Shown piece after piece: positions 9,201 to 16,354 of a DNA stretch of 64,000 nt. The notes beneath the pieces are model-generated. The model was not told the DNA's origin. It did not search any database and saw only the letters and a program-made list of their open reading frames with translations. Numbering within the stretch: position 1 is the first letter of the stretch; every line of letters begins with the position of its first letter. The DNA lies in NCBI RefSeq assembly GCF_000689395.1, contig NZ_HG966617.1, positions 940,753-1,004,752 of the forward strand. Reading direction: 5' to 3'. Source of the DNA: Candidatus Phaeomarinobacter ectocarpi. GTDB lineage: Bacteria > Pseudomonadota > Alphaproteobacteria > CGMCC-115125. A program made the position numbers and the translations under genes.

Positions 9201-9399
9201 CAGAATCCGTAACTTCAGTTTCAATGGTCTCCGGGGCGGCCCCTTCAAGAAGGGTTGTAACCGAGACATAGGGAAACTCGACGCGTGGGAAGAGGTCAAC
9301 GCCGATGCGGCCAAGAGAAATCCAGCCCAGCACAACAAATGCGCCAACCAGCATGACTGCAAAGACCGGGCGTCGAATGGAAACGTCTGAAATCCACAT
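6286..9399 (-). CDS. RND family multidrug efflux pump, inner-membrane subunit
   Basis: A 1037-residue proton-driven pump of the HAE1/AcrB superfamily. The first membrane helix is at about residues 10-30, followed by a large periplasmic loop. Helices TM2-6 lie at about 335-495, including GLLVDDAIVILES with the paired Asp of the proton relay. After a second periplasmic loop come TM8-12 (about 850-1010), with the relay Lys in GLVMKNGILLIDYANQ. Length is normal for the family. The ATG at 9399 has GGGAG seven bases upstream. It follows the adaptor gene by 14 bases, so the two are one operon. No outer-membrane channel gene is nearby, so a TolC-type partner must be encoded elsewhere. Substrate cannot be read from sequence. 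Confidence 0.95.
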   Translation of the reverse strand: MWISDVSIRRPVFAVMLVGAFVVLGWISLGRIGVDLFPRVEFPYVSVTTLLEGAAPETIETEVTDSVEEQVNTISGIESLRSISSEGHSAVNIEFGLDENVDVKAQDVRDKVSLAVGDLPGDAEQPIVQKVDPDAQPIMSVMISGDMPVREITRYADRVVKEQLQRVPGVGSIRLVGGRDREVRIWLDAVRLRAYGVTAQDVIDAVRREHAEIPGGRLDTVGLRSEFSVKTKGEVQNIAEFGDIVVAFRETGPTRVRDVARVEDGMEDLRSYAELDGKPGVSLEVRRQSGRNTVEVAQAIRAQLAEIRKTAPEGVRLLAARDTSKFIEDSVNDVFGDIGLGVILVVLVTLAFLLSLRATAIVAIAMPTALISTFFAFYVMGFTLNMMTLMALSVAVGLLVDDAIVILESIHRQLEDGHPPMQAASLGVKKVGPAVLSGSLSIAAVFVPIAFMDGIVGRFFFQYGLAIVFSVGVSLMCSLTLTPMLCARFLERNEDGSLGRIGQFFDHAYVRLEAIYGRLLDFALAQRWIIVLLAGATMVLGVFVAGLVPSAFDTRADRSEFLGQLELPFGAGVEQTREVASRAAASIRRVENVRSVFFTVGGDSRERVNQASFYIALTAKGDRDVGFIPIMDATRAAMLKAAPETTHISLTDVPWISGGGFTNFELEYSMSGPDLDVLRQRTDLISSRMREAGIFRDIKTSFEEGKPEVQVIVDRVRAADLSVPVRSLADTVRALVGGVDVATFEEFGQRYDVRVRLEEDQRHELHQLELIQVRASDRELIDLANLAAFNVEAGPAQIDRSNRSRKISIFANTGPGVAMGDATAEFERIIDSARMPQNYTVTAEGRAKRMKETTEAIGFAFMLALVALYMILASQFNSFTQPLVIMLTAPLSFVGAFIAIYLAGETMTMFAQIGLLALMGLVMKNGILLIDYANQAHDGGMSARDAMREAGPVRLRPVLMTALSTICGMIPVAMSVSQGAEFRNGMGFLVIGGLTSSTALTLVVVPVAYTLMADARSGVDAGFAKLKSIWPGFKKSA

Positions 9400-9413
9400 G
9401 GTTCTGCTCCCGC

Positions 9414-10562
9414 CTAAGCTGGTTCGTCGGTTGTGACGGCAGCGATTGGTTCTCCGGGGGCGGATACAATTACCGGATCATCCTCAACCAGCGTCCGTAG
9501 TCCCGGGCCCGACAGAACTTCAGCTCCCTGAGACAAGCCCTCCAGCACCACGACGCGTTCAGCGTCCAGCTGGGTCGTCCGCACCGGCCTGCGTTTGGCA
9601 ATCCCGTTTTCCTCCACGAACACATATCGTTGTTCTTCAAAGCCGAGCACAGCACCACGCGGAAGGGTGAGGACCTCGCGGGCGGGTGGATAAATCAGGG
9701 CGCGCGCAAAGGAACCTGGCTTGATGCGATAGTCGTCATTGGCGATACCAATGCGCACTTCGATGGTGCGCTTCACCGGATCTATGAAGTCATTGATGCG
9801 GTGGATTTCACTTTCAAACTCATCATTCAGTCCGTCGATAATGACCTTGGCGCGTGTACCAACCTCAAACTTTGACAGGTGCACTTCAGGGACATCCACG
9901 ATGGCCGCGACGATGTGTATCTCCATGATCTGAACCACGCCGGATGGTCCCATCATACCGCCGCCACCCATGCGGGTCGCCATGAAGGTACCCTCATGCA
10001 CATTGCGTGCGGTGATCACGCCATCAAAGGGTGCTTTGACAATCGCATCTTCCAGAGCCTGTTTGATCTGCCCGAGCTTTGCTTCTGCAATGCCAAAACG
10101 GGCTTGTGCGGATTCATGGGCGGCGCGGGACTTATCCAGAGCACCGGCGGAGGCGTTACCCCGCTTGTGAAGTTTGGAAATGCGGTTGAAGTCGCGACTG
10201 GCCTGCTTTGCGGTCGCGGATGCGAGTTTCAACTCGTTTTCAAGCTCTGAGACTTTCAGCTTGAGTTCTGTGTCGCGGGTGCTGAAGAGAGGCTCGTCCT
10301 TTGAGACACGCTGCCCGACCCGGACAAATATCTCTTCAATGATGCCATCAACCCGGGGACCAAGGTCTGTACTCTGCAGAGGAGCCATTGTACCTGTCCC
10401 GACAATGGGCTGCTCGATGCTTATCTTCTCCACGACCGAAGACGCCATGATGACTGGATCCGGAGCCGTTTCCAGACTGGCAGCGTCACCGCCACCGTCA
10501 CCACATGCGGAAAGCGCAACGGCCAGTGCCGCCGCGCTCAGAAGAAATGCTCTGGTACTCAT
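9414..10562 (-). CDS. RND efflux periplasmic adaptor (membrane fusion protein), lipoprotein
   Basis: A 382-residue adaptor that links an RND pump to an outer-membrane channel. The N-terminus MSTRAFLLSAAALAVALSAC is a lipoprotein signal with lipobox LSAC and Cys20. Then come the first half of the lipoyl/barrel-sandwich domain (STDLGPRVDGIIEEIFVRVG), a helical hairpin of about 60 residues, the second half of the lipoyl domain (VKAPFDGVITARNVHEGTF), the beta-barrel and membrane-proximal domains. Three in-frame ATGs (10571, 10568, 10562) cluster at the start; the last best fits the signal peptide and the GGGA upstream. It is the first gene of the pump operon, divergent from a MarR gene with a palindrome between. 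Confidence 0.92.
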   Translation of the reverse strand: MSTRAFLLSAAALAVALSACGDGGGDAASLETAPDPVIMASSVVEKISIEQPIVGTGTMAPLQSTDLGPRVDGIIEEIFVRVGQRVSKDEPLFSTRDTELKLKVSELENELKLASATAKQASRDFNRISKLHKRGNASAGALDKSRAAHESAQARFGIAEAKLGQIKQALEDAIVKAPFDGVITARNVHEGTFMATRMGGGGMMGPSGVVQIMEIHIVAAIVDVPEVHLSKFEVGTRAKVIIDGLNDEFESEIHRINDFIDPVKRTIEVRIGIANDDYRIKPGSFARALIYPPAREVLTLPRGAVLGFEEQRYVFVEENGIAKRRPVRTTQLDAERVVVLEGLSQGAEVLSGPGLRTLVEDDPVIVSAPGEPIAAVTTDEPA

Positions 10563-10617
10563 CACCATCATGTCCCATTGATTCAAGCTGAATGGCCATA
10601 GCCAAATCTGTACTTTT

Positions 10618-10646
10618 GTATTCACGCATAATATATCCGTGGATAC
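10618..10646. promoter_or_regulatory. Probable MarR operator in the divergent promoter
   Basis: Inverted repeat GTATTCACG (10618-10626), 11-base AT-rich spacer, CGTGGATAC (10638-10646), complementary at 8 of 9 positions. It is roughly midway between the adaptor start (10562) and the MarR start (10703) and its AT-rich core could hold a -10 element. MarR proteins usually bind such palindromes and repress themselves and the adjacent pump. Confidence 0.6.
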
Positions 10647-10702
10647 AATATGTCGGGCTCTTCTTGATCCAGCCAAAACCGACTGTATCGCCGGGAATGA
10701 TG

Positions 10703-11209
10703 ATGCCTAATGCCGAAACCCACGCTGAGCGTGCCGCCGCAGACATGACAAACGAGCTCAGCCTTGAGGGTGAATTCGCCTGGTCTGTCTATGATGTTCA
10801 ACGGCTGATCGGCAGATTGTTCGACAGACGGATGCGGGAGATTGGCCTGACACAGGCCCAGGGCAGGGTGCTTGCCGCGTTAAGGCGCACCGACGGCCAA
10901 ATTCAGACGGCCCTCGCAGACATGTTGGATATGGAAAGGGCACCATTGGGGAAACTGGTGGACCGGCTGGAAGAAGCAGGTTTTGTCCGCCGCAAACCGG
11001 ACGCACAGGACCGGCGGGTAAAGCGGGTCTATCTCACACAAAAATTTGCGTCAGTGGCCGCTGAAATGGTCTCACTTGGTGAGGAGATATTTGACCCGGC
11101 ATTGCAGGGGATTTCAGTTGCTGAGTTGGAGCGCGTGACAAATGCTCTGCTGCGCATCAAGACCAATCTCATGGCTCTTGATGAGGCCAATGGCGAACCA
11201 GCGACCTAA
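10703..11209 (+). CDS. MarR family transcriptional regulator
   Basis: A 168-residue dimeric winged-helix repressor. After an N-terminal dimerisation segment, the DNA-binding domain is visible: LTQAQGRVLAALRRTDG, then QTALADMLDMERAPLGKLVD as the helix-turn-helix, then GFVRRKPDAQDRRVKRVYLT with the typical DxRxxR wing. A C-terminal helix completes the dimer interface. Three consecutive ATGs (10697-10705) follow GGGA; the third gives normal spacing. The frame is open about 37 codons further upstream, but that part would read through the operator. It is divergent from the RND adaptor gene, so it most likely represses the pump in the absence of a small-molecule inducer. Confidence 0.9.
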   Translation: MPNAETHAERAAADMTNELSLEGEFAWSVYDVQRLIGRLFDRRMREIGLTQAQGRVLAALRRTDGQIQTALADMLDMERAPLGKLVDRLEEAGFVRRKPDAQDRRVKRVYLTQKFASVAAEMVSLGEEIFDPALQGISVAELERVTNALLRIKTNLMALDEANGEPAT

Positions 11210-11254
11210 CCTCTCAAATTACCCTTCAACCGCTTACAATGCAGCATGACAGGC

Positions 11255-11267
11255 TGACGCTACGTCA
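11255..11267. promoter_or_regulatory. Small palindrome in the gap before the dehydrogenase pair
   Basis: TGACG-CTA-CGTCA is a perfect 5-3-5 inverted repeat. It lies about 210 bases upstream of the acyl-CoA dehydrogenase at 11474, in a 264-base gap (11210-11473) with no convincing gene. Palindromes of this size are common operators for fatty-acid or branched-chain catabolism regulators, but I cannot assign one. Nothing else clear was seen in the gap. Confidence 0.3.
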
Positions 11268-11473
11268 AACCCGTTTGGGCACGGGTAAACCCAAAAATGC
11301 CCTTTTCATGGCCTTGCCGCGCGCTAGTTTTTGCCTCAGAAAACAAGGGCTAGCGCTCTGTCGACGGTCGTCCGAGTGCCACAAGAGGTTCAAACAAAGC
11401 AGACGCGCCAGTCCGCAATGCAGGATTGTTCAAGCGCGCATGTATGAAATCAGCAGGGTTGAGGAAATAGATC

Positions 11474-12601
11474 ATGAATTTTGATTTCTCCGATGACCAG
11501 AAGCTCCTGAAAGACCAGGCAGCAAAATTTCTGGCGGACAAATGCAAGCCGGAGGATGTGCGCAAAATCCTCGAGAGCGATGCGCCTTATGACAAGACGT
11601 TGTGGCAGGGCTTGGCCGAGATGGGATTCCTGGGAACAACAATCCCGGAAGCTTATGGCGGGCTTGGACTTGGCTATCTTGAGCTCTGCGTGATTGCGGA
11701 AGAACTTGGCCGCGCATGCGCGCCGGTGCCGCTTTCATCATCTGTGTATCTTGCGTCCGAAGCGATCAACCGTTTTGGTTCTGAAGAGCAAAAACAGGCT
11801 TGGCTGCCAAAGGTCGCATCCGGCGAAGCCATTGGCTGCTTCGCCTTTGCTGAAGGTGTGCAGGCACCGACCGCGCGGACCATCACCACTACTTTGTCAG
11901 GGGGCAAGCTTTCGGGCACCAAACTGCCTGTGGCGGATGGAGACGTCGCCGACTTTGCCGTGGTTGTTGTGAAAACAGGGTCGGGCACGAGCGAAGGGGA
12001 TTTGTCTCTTGCTCTGGTGGATCTGACCGGAGCGGGTGTGTCCCGCGAAACCGTTTCGACAATCGATCCAACCCGCAGCCATGCAACCATCACCTTTGAC
12101 GGCGCTCCCGCAGATCTGCTGGGCAAGGAAGGCGACGGCTGGTCCGCGACGCAGGACGTGATGAACTGTGCAGCGGTCCTGTTTGCGTTTGAGCAACTGG
12201 GTGGCACGCAGGCAGCTCTGGAAATGGCCAAAGGCTATGCGCTTGATCGCTATGCATTCGGTCGTCAGATCGGCTCGTACCAGGCCATCAAGCATAAGCT
12301 TGCCGACATGTATGTGAAACTCGAGCTGGCTCGTGGTCATTGCTACTACGGTGCCTGGGCGCTCTCCACAAACTCACCTGAACTGCCACTGGCGGCAGCT
12401 GGTGCGCGCGTGGCAGCGACGGAAGCTTTCCGCTTCGCAGCGCAGGAGAACATCCAGACCCATGGCGGCATTGGCTACACATGGGAAGCCAACACTCAGT
12501 TTTACTATCGCCGTTCGAAACTTCTGGGCCTTGCCCTTGGTGCCGTTGGTGGTTGGAAAGAACGCATCGTGCGGCAGCTAGAACAGCGTAACGCCGCTTA
12601 G
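11474..12601 (+). CDS. Acyl-CoA dehydrogenase, small-subunit type
   Basis: A 375-residue flavoprotein of the acyl-CoA dehydrogenase superfamily. The N-terminal helical domain starts MNFDFSDDQKLLKDQAAKFL; MGFLGTTIPEAYGGLGLGYL is the usual gly-rich turn; FAEGVQAP sits where the FAD/substrate strand normally reads TEPxAGSD, so this motif is degenerate. The C-terminal domain contains HGGIGYTWE. The MCAD-type catalytic Glu (YEGT motif) is absent, and the alternative Glu of helix G is not evident (MNCAAVLFAFEQLGG). This resembles small, probably non-catalytic subunits of heteromeric dehydrogenases such as PimD. It is 41 bases upstream of the next dehydrogenase, its likely partner. AGGA eight bases before the ATG sets the start. 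Confidence 0.9.
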   Translation: MNFDFSDDQKLLKDQAAKFLADKCKPEDVRKILESDAPYDKTLWQGLAEMGFLGTTIPEAYGGLGLGYLELCVIAEELGRACAPVPLSSSVYLASEAINRFGSEEQKQAWLPKVASGEAIGCFAFAEGVQAPTARTITTTLSGGKLSGTKLPVADGDVADFAVVVVKTGSGTSEGDLSLALVDLTGAGVSRETVSTIDPTRSHATITFDGAPADLLGKEGDGWSATQDVMNCAAVLFAFEQLGGTQAALEMAKGYALDRYAFGRQIGSYQAIKHKLADMYVKLELARGHCYYGAWALSTNSPELPLAAAGARVAATEAFRFAAQENIQTHGGIGYTWEANTQFYYRRSKLLGLALGAVGGWKERIVRQLEQRNAA

Positions 12602-12642
12602 GAACCCGCACTCAGATATTTTGACAAACCAGGAGGTCCATC

Positions 12643-13881
12643 ATGGATTTCGACGATACCAAAGAAGAAGCCGCCTTCCGCAAAGAGTGCTACGACTGGC
12701 TCTCACAGAATGCACGGCTCAAGTCAGCGTCCGGCGAGAATTCACGCAATCGCAGCAACATGTCCGACGATGAGTTGGTGAAGCGCGCGAAGGAATGGCA
12801 GGCCAAGAAGGCTGCAGCCGGCTACGCGCAGATTACATGGCCCAAGGAATGGGGCGGCCGCGGCGGCACGCCCATCGAGTCGGTCATCTACTCGCAGGAA
12901 GAAGCCAAGTTCTCCGTTCCAGGCGGTGTCTTTGAAATTGGCCTTGGCATGTGTGTGCCGACCGTAATGACTTACGCAGACCCAGAAACCTGCAAGCGGG
13001 TTGTTGGCCCGGCTTTGCGCGGTGAAGAAATCTGGTGTCAGCTCTTCTCAGAGCCCGCTGCTGGTTCTGACGTCGCAGGCATCCGCACCAAGGCTGAAAA
13101 AGACGGTGACGAATGGGTCATCAATGGTCAGAAGGTCTGGACGTCAGGTGCCCAGTTCTCTGACTTTGGCATCATCATCACCCGGACAGACCCCAATGTG
13201 CCCAAGCACAAGGGCCTAACCATGTTCTGGCTCGACATGAAGTCGCCAGGCGTTGAAGTGCGTCCAATCAAGCAGATGTCCGGTGATTCAGGCTTCAACG
13301 AAGTCTTCTTCACCGACGTACGCGTGAAGGACAGCCAGCGTCTTGGTGAAGTTGGCCAGGGGTGGAAATCCGCCATCACAACACTGATGAACGAGCGTCT
13401 CGCTGTCGGCGGTGGTGCCGGCGCTGGTGACTTTGGTGAATTGCTCGCGCTTGCTCGGTCTACCGAGATGGAAGAAGGGGCAGCCATCGCCCAGTCTTCT
13501 GTCCGTGAAAAGATCGCGGACTGGTATGTGGAAAGCCAGGGACTGAAGCTGAACCGCTTCCGCACCATTACAGCGCTTTCCAAGGGCACGGCCCCTGGTC
13601 CCGAAGCATCTATCGGCAAGATCGTATCCGCTCCGAAGATGCAGGACCTCGCTGCCTTCGCCATGGATATGGAAGATATGGGCGGCATCATTACCGACCG
13701 CAGCATTGCGCCGCTCAACGGTGGCTTCCAGGCTCAGTGGTTCGGCGCAGCGGGTTACCGCATTGCCGGCGGCACTGATGAAATCCTGCGCAACATTGTG
13801 GCGGAGCGTGTGCTTGGTCTGCCGCAGGATGTGCGTGTGGACAAGGATGCAGCGTTCAACGAACTGCCAAAGGGCAAGTAG
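12643..13881 (+). CDS. Acyl-CoA dehydrogenase, large-subunit type
   Basis: A 412-residue acyl-CoA dehydrogenase preceded by a strong AGGAGG. Motifs are ITWPKEWGGRGGTP in the N-domain, QLFSEPAAGSDVAGIRTKAE for FAD and substrate, WTSGAQFSDFGIIITRTD, and the C-terminal AGGTDEILRNIVAERVLGLP. The MCAD-position Glu is replaced by Gly (AGGTDE), but LMNERLAVGG carries a Glu at the helix-G position used by isovaleryl-type enzymes and by the catalytic subunits of heteromeric dehydrogenases. It follows its probable small partner (11474) in the same operon and is closed by a strong terminator at 13907. The substrate is unknown; an alpha-beta heteromer oxidising a medium, branched or dicarboxyl acyl-CoA is inferred. 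Confidence 0.92.
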   Translation: MDFDDTKEEAAFRKECYDWLSQNARLKSASGENSRNRSNMSDDELVKRAKEWQAKKAAAGYAQITWPKEWGGRGGTPIESVIYSQEEAKFSVPGGVFEIGLGMCVPTVMTYADPETCKRVVGPALRGEEIWCQLFSEPAAGSDVAGIRTKAEKDGDEWVINGQKVWTSGAQFSDFGIIITRTDPNVPKHKGLTMFWLDMKSPGVEVRPIKQMSGDSGFNEVFFTDVRVKDSQRLGEVGQGWKSAITTLMNERLAVGGGAGAGDFGELLALARSTEMEEGAAIAQSSVREKIADWYVESQGLKLNRFRTITALSKGTAPGPEASIGKIVSAPKMQDLAAFAMDMEDMGGIITDRSIAPLNGGFQAQWFGAAGYRIAGGTDEILRNIVAERVLGLPQDVRVDKDAAFNELPKGK

Positions 13882-13906
13882 CACAACATCATGTGAGTTG
13901 TGGAAA

Positions 13907-13940
13907 CCGGCCCGGAGAGCAATCTCCGGGCCGGTTTTTT
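13907..13940 (+). terminator. Rho-independent terminator
   Basis: CCGGCCCGGAGA (13907-13918), loop GCAA, TCTCCGGGCCGG (13923-13934), then six T. A perfect 12-bp stem. It ends the two-dehydrogenase operon and lies just before the stop of the convergent moeA. Confidence 0.95.
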
Positions 13941-13941
13941 G

Positions 13942-15123
13942 CTAGAGCGGCATTACTTCAACTGTGTCGCCCGCCTTGCAGGACGGTGCATCGGGGAGAC
14001 GCCGGATCAGCACATTGGCTTCTGACAAGGCTGCAAGGTGGGATGAATCCTGCTTGGCCATTGCACGGACGGGGCCGGTGGCCCCATCGCGAACACCGCG
14101 CAGATAAGTTTCGCGGTCACCATTGGTCTCAAGCGCTTCCGACAGAACTGCGGTCTCGAACCCAAGCGCCAGCGCGGTGGGCTGTCCAAGCAAGGTGCGC
14201 AAGGCTGGAACAAGAAACAGCCGGGCGGTGACCATGGCGGACACCGGGTTGCCGGGAAGGCCCAGAACCGGCAAATCACCGAGTTTGCCGAACCATGCAG
14301 GCTTGCCGGGCTTGACCCTGACTTTTTCAAAGATGAGCGTGCCGCCTTCTTCCGTGAAGACGCTTCGTAGGTGGTCGTGGTCCCCGACGGAAGCGCCACC
14401 AATGGTGATCAGCAGGTCCGCACCTTCCGCAGAGGCAAGAGCTTCGCGCACATCCTCGGGGTCATCGCGTGCGATGCCCAGCGACAGGGGTTGCCCACCA
14501 ATCGAAAAGATCAAAGCAGACAGCCCCGGCGTGCCGGAGTTGAATATCTGATCGCCCTTTGGTGTTTCTCCGGCATGTACAAGTTCGTCACCCGTCGCCA
14601 GAACAGCCACACGTGGGCGCCGCATGACGGGGATGTTGCCAAAGCCGGCTGCTGCTGCAAGAGAGACCTTGGCAGGGCTGAGAATGGTGCCGGCTTCCAG
14701 TAGAAGTTGGCCATCCTCATAATCAGATCCCGCGGGACGGATGTGGCGGCCCGGGTTTGCCAAATCATCTGTGGTCAGTGTGTTGCCGGATATCTCGACA
14801 TTTTCCTGAATGACAACCTGGTCCAATCCTTCGGGAATGCGGGCGCCGGTTGAGACACGTACGGCCTGCATTTCCCCTATTGGAGTATCCAGCCCGGCAC
14901 CAGCACGCGATTCACCGCGCAGGGAGAAAGTGCCCTTGCCCAGGTCGGCGGAACGCACGGCATACCCGTCCATTGCCGATACTGCTGAGGGTGGCTGTGA
15001 GCGGTTGGCGACAACATCCTGTGAGAGTGTCCGACCAAAGGCCCGCGCAGCCGTCACTGTTTCGGTGCTGAGGGAAGATAGCGCCGCGGCAATCTGCGCA
15101 CGGGCTTCTTCGACTGAAATCAT
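13942..15123 (-). CDS. moeA: Molybdopterin molybdotransferase
   Basis: A 393-residue enzyme that inserts molybdate into adenylated molybdopterin, the last step of molybdenum cofactor synthesis. Visible motifs are SAMDGYAVRSADL near residues 49-61, VAVLATGDELVHAGE, the MPT-binding TIGGASVGDHDHL, VRVKPGKPAWFG and LGLPGNPVSAM, then a C-terminal beta domain. Length matches MoeA. The ATG at 15123 lies about 15 bases after the moaB stop; an in-frame TTG at 15153 would overlap moaB. It has no strong Shine-Dalgarno, so translation may be coupled to moaB. The pair moaB-moeA forms an operon. Confidence 0.95.
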   Translation of the reverse strand: MISVEEARAQIAAALSSLSTETVTAARAFGRTLSQDVVANRSQPPSAVSAMDGYAVRSADLGKGTFSLRGESRAGAGLDTPIGEMQAVRVSTGARIPEGLDQVVIQENVEISGNTLTTDDLANPGRHIRPAGSDYEDGQLLLEAGTILSPAKVSLAAAAGFGNIPVMRRPRVAVLATGDELVHAGETPKGDQIFNSGTPGLSALIFSIGGQPLSLGIARDDPEDVREALASAEGADLLITIGGASVGDHDHLRSVFTEEGGTLIFEKVRVKPGKPAWFGKLGDLPVLGLPGNPVSAMVTARLFLVPALRTLLGQPTALALGFETAVLSEALETNGDRETYLRGVRDGATGPVRAMAKQDSSHLAALSEANVLIRRLPDAPSCKAGDTVEVMPL

Positions 15124-15139
15124 ACGAAGAACTGAAATC

Positions 15140-15658
15140 TTACTTCTCGCCAAGCCGTGGAATCATTTCAATGAGGTTACATGGCTTGTGAGTATGATCG
15201 AACTCAGCCTTGAGAACCTTCTCCCAGCCATCGCGTACAGCACCACTGGAGCCCGGCAGAGCAAACAGAAATGTTTCCCCGGCGATACCGGCGGTGGCCC
15301 GCGACTGCAGCGTCGAGACGCCGACGCTCTCATAACTCACCAAGTGGAACACGACCGAGAAGCCTTCGATCTCCTTGTCGTAGAAGGTGTGAAAGACTTC
15401 CGGCGTGATGTCGCGCCCTGTAAGCCCGGTACCCCCGGTTGAAATTACGGCATTGATCGCGGGATCATCGATCCACTGCTGAAGTTTGGCCGCAATAGCA
15501 TCGCGCTCATCCCACACGATGGCACGATCAACCACCTTGTGGCCCGCAGCACCAATCTCTTCAATGAGGTAAGCTCCCGACGTATCGGTGCTTTCATCGC
15601 GGGTATCGGAAATGGTCAGAACGGCAAAGCCGACAACTTTGGGGGCTGCTTCTGTCAC
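15140..15658 (-). CDS. moaB: Molybdenum cofactor biosynthesis protein B
   Basis: A 172-residue MogA/MoaB-fold protein that adenylates molybdopterin. Motifs: FAVLTISDTRDESTDTSGAY at the N-terminus, VISTGGTGLTGRDITPE for the MPT/ATP site, and FALPGSSGAVRDGWEKVL near the C-terminus. It starts at GTG (15658), preceded by GTGGA, and no in-frame ATG is suitable. It precedes moeA by 16 bases, so both are co-transcribed. Whether it acts like MoaB or MogA cannot be fully settled by eye, but the SDTR and LPGSSGAV pattern favours the MoaB subgroup common in alphaproteobacteria. Confidence 0.92.
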   Translation of the reverse strand: MTEAAPKVVGFAVLTISDTRDESTDTSGAYLIEEIGAAGHKVVDRAIVWDERDAIAAKLQQWIDDPAINAVISTGGTGLTGRDITPEVFHTFYDKEIEGFSVVFHLVSYESVGVSTLQSRATAGIAGETFLFALPGSSGAVRDGWEKVLKAEFDHTHKPCNLIEMIPRLGEK

Positions 15659-15755
15659 GGGTGAATTCCACTCTCAACTGTCAGGAAGCCGAACCATAGG
15701 GGATGCTGCTTTGCAGGGCGAGACCGGAGGGAACAGTCGTATTTGCAATACGCGT

Positions 15756-16175
15756 TTAGTTTTTGTCTTCCAGGTGAGACCCGCGCCGCTCAATGTCCTT
15801 CAGGATCAATCGGGCATTTCGCATGTTTGACTTGAAGGCAATGTCAAAGATATCGCCGAGAACCGGCACAGCACCAACAGTTGTATCCAGCAAGGTGTTC
15901 ACGGCCATTGCCGCCAGAGTGCGTTTTCTGACTTTCGCCCGTGATGCTTCAGTAAAAATATATCCCGCCAGCAGAAGCCCGATGGCATCACCAATGCCTG
16001 GTATGAACCCAAGCAAGCCATCCACTCCAAGCCGGACCTGTGTTCCTGGCAAGGGAAATTGTGCATCAAGCAGCTTGGCCAGCTTTGCAATGCGTTCAGC
16101 AGTCTCGCGCTCCTCACCGGTCAGACTGTCGGGAAGAATGATTTCCTGATCCGGTACCCGGGGTGTCTCGGCCAT
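15756..16175 (-). CDS. DUF4112 family membrane-associated protein
   Basis: A 139-residue protein of the DUF4112 family. The family pattern is clear: RLGVDGLLGFIPGIGDAIGL near residues 48-67, then a hydrophobic segment LLLAGYIFTEA, a basic stretch RAKVRKRTLAAMAVNTLLDT and VGAVPVLGDIFDIAFKSNMR. Two moderately hydrophobic helices suggest membrane association. The function of the family is not known to me. The ATG at 16175 has GAAGGA about ten bases upstream; the open frame runs further upstream but that part is a shadow of the divergent gene. It lies downstream of no obvious partner; moaB starts about 100 bases beyond its stop. Confidence 0.85.
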   Translation of the reverse strand: MAETPRVPDQEIILPDSLTGEERETAERIAKLAKLLDAQFPLPGTQVRLGVDGLLGFIPGIGDAIGLLLAGYIFTEASRAKVRKRTLAAMAVNTLLDTTVGAVPVLGDIFDIAFKSNMRNARLILKDIERRGSHLEDKN

Positions 16176-16354
16176 TGAAACAATTCCTTCGAAGGTTCTT
16201 GAAGCGGCGGGAATGCAGAGCATACGCCGGAAATCATTGAGTTTACATGGCGCTGAAGGCGCCAAGGTTGTAGTCCACGACGAATGTGACCTGAGTGTGC
16301 TGTAATGGGGTCGAAAGAAACAAACCTTCAACATTGAAGACAAGGAACAGAAAA

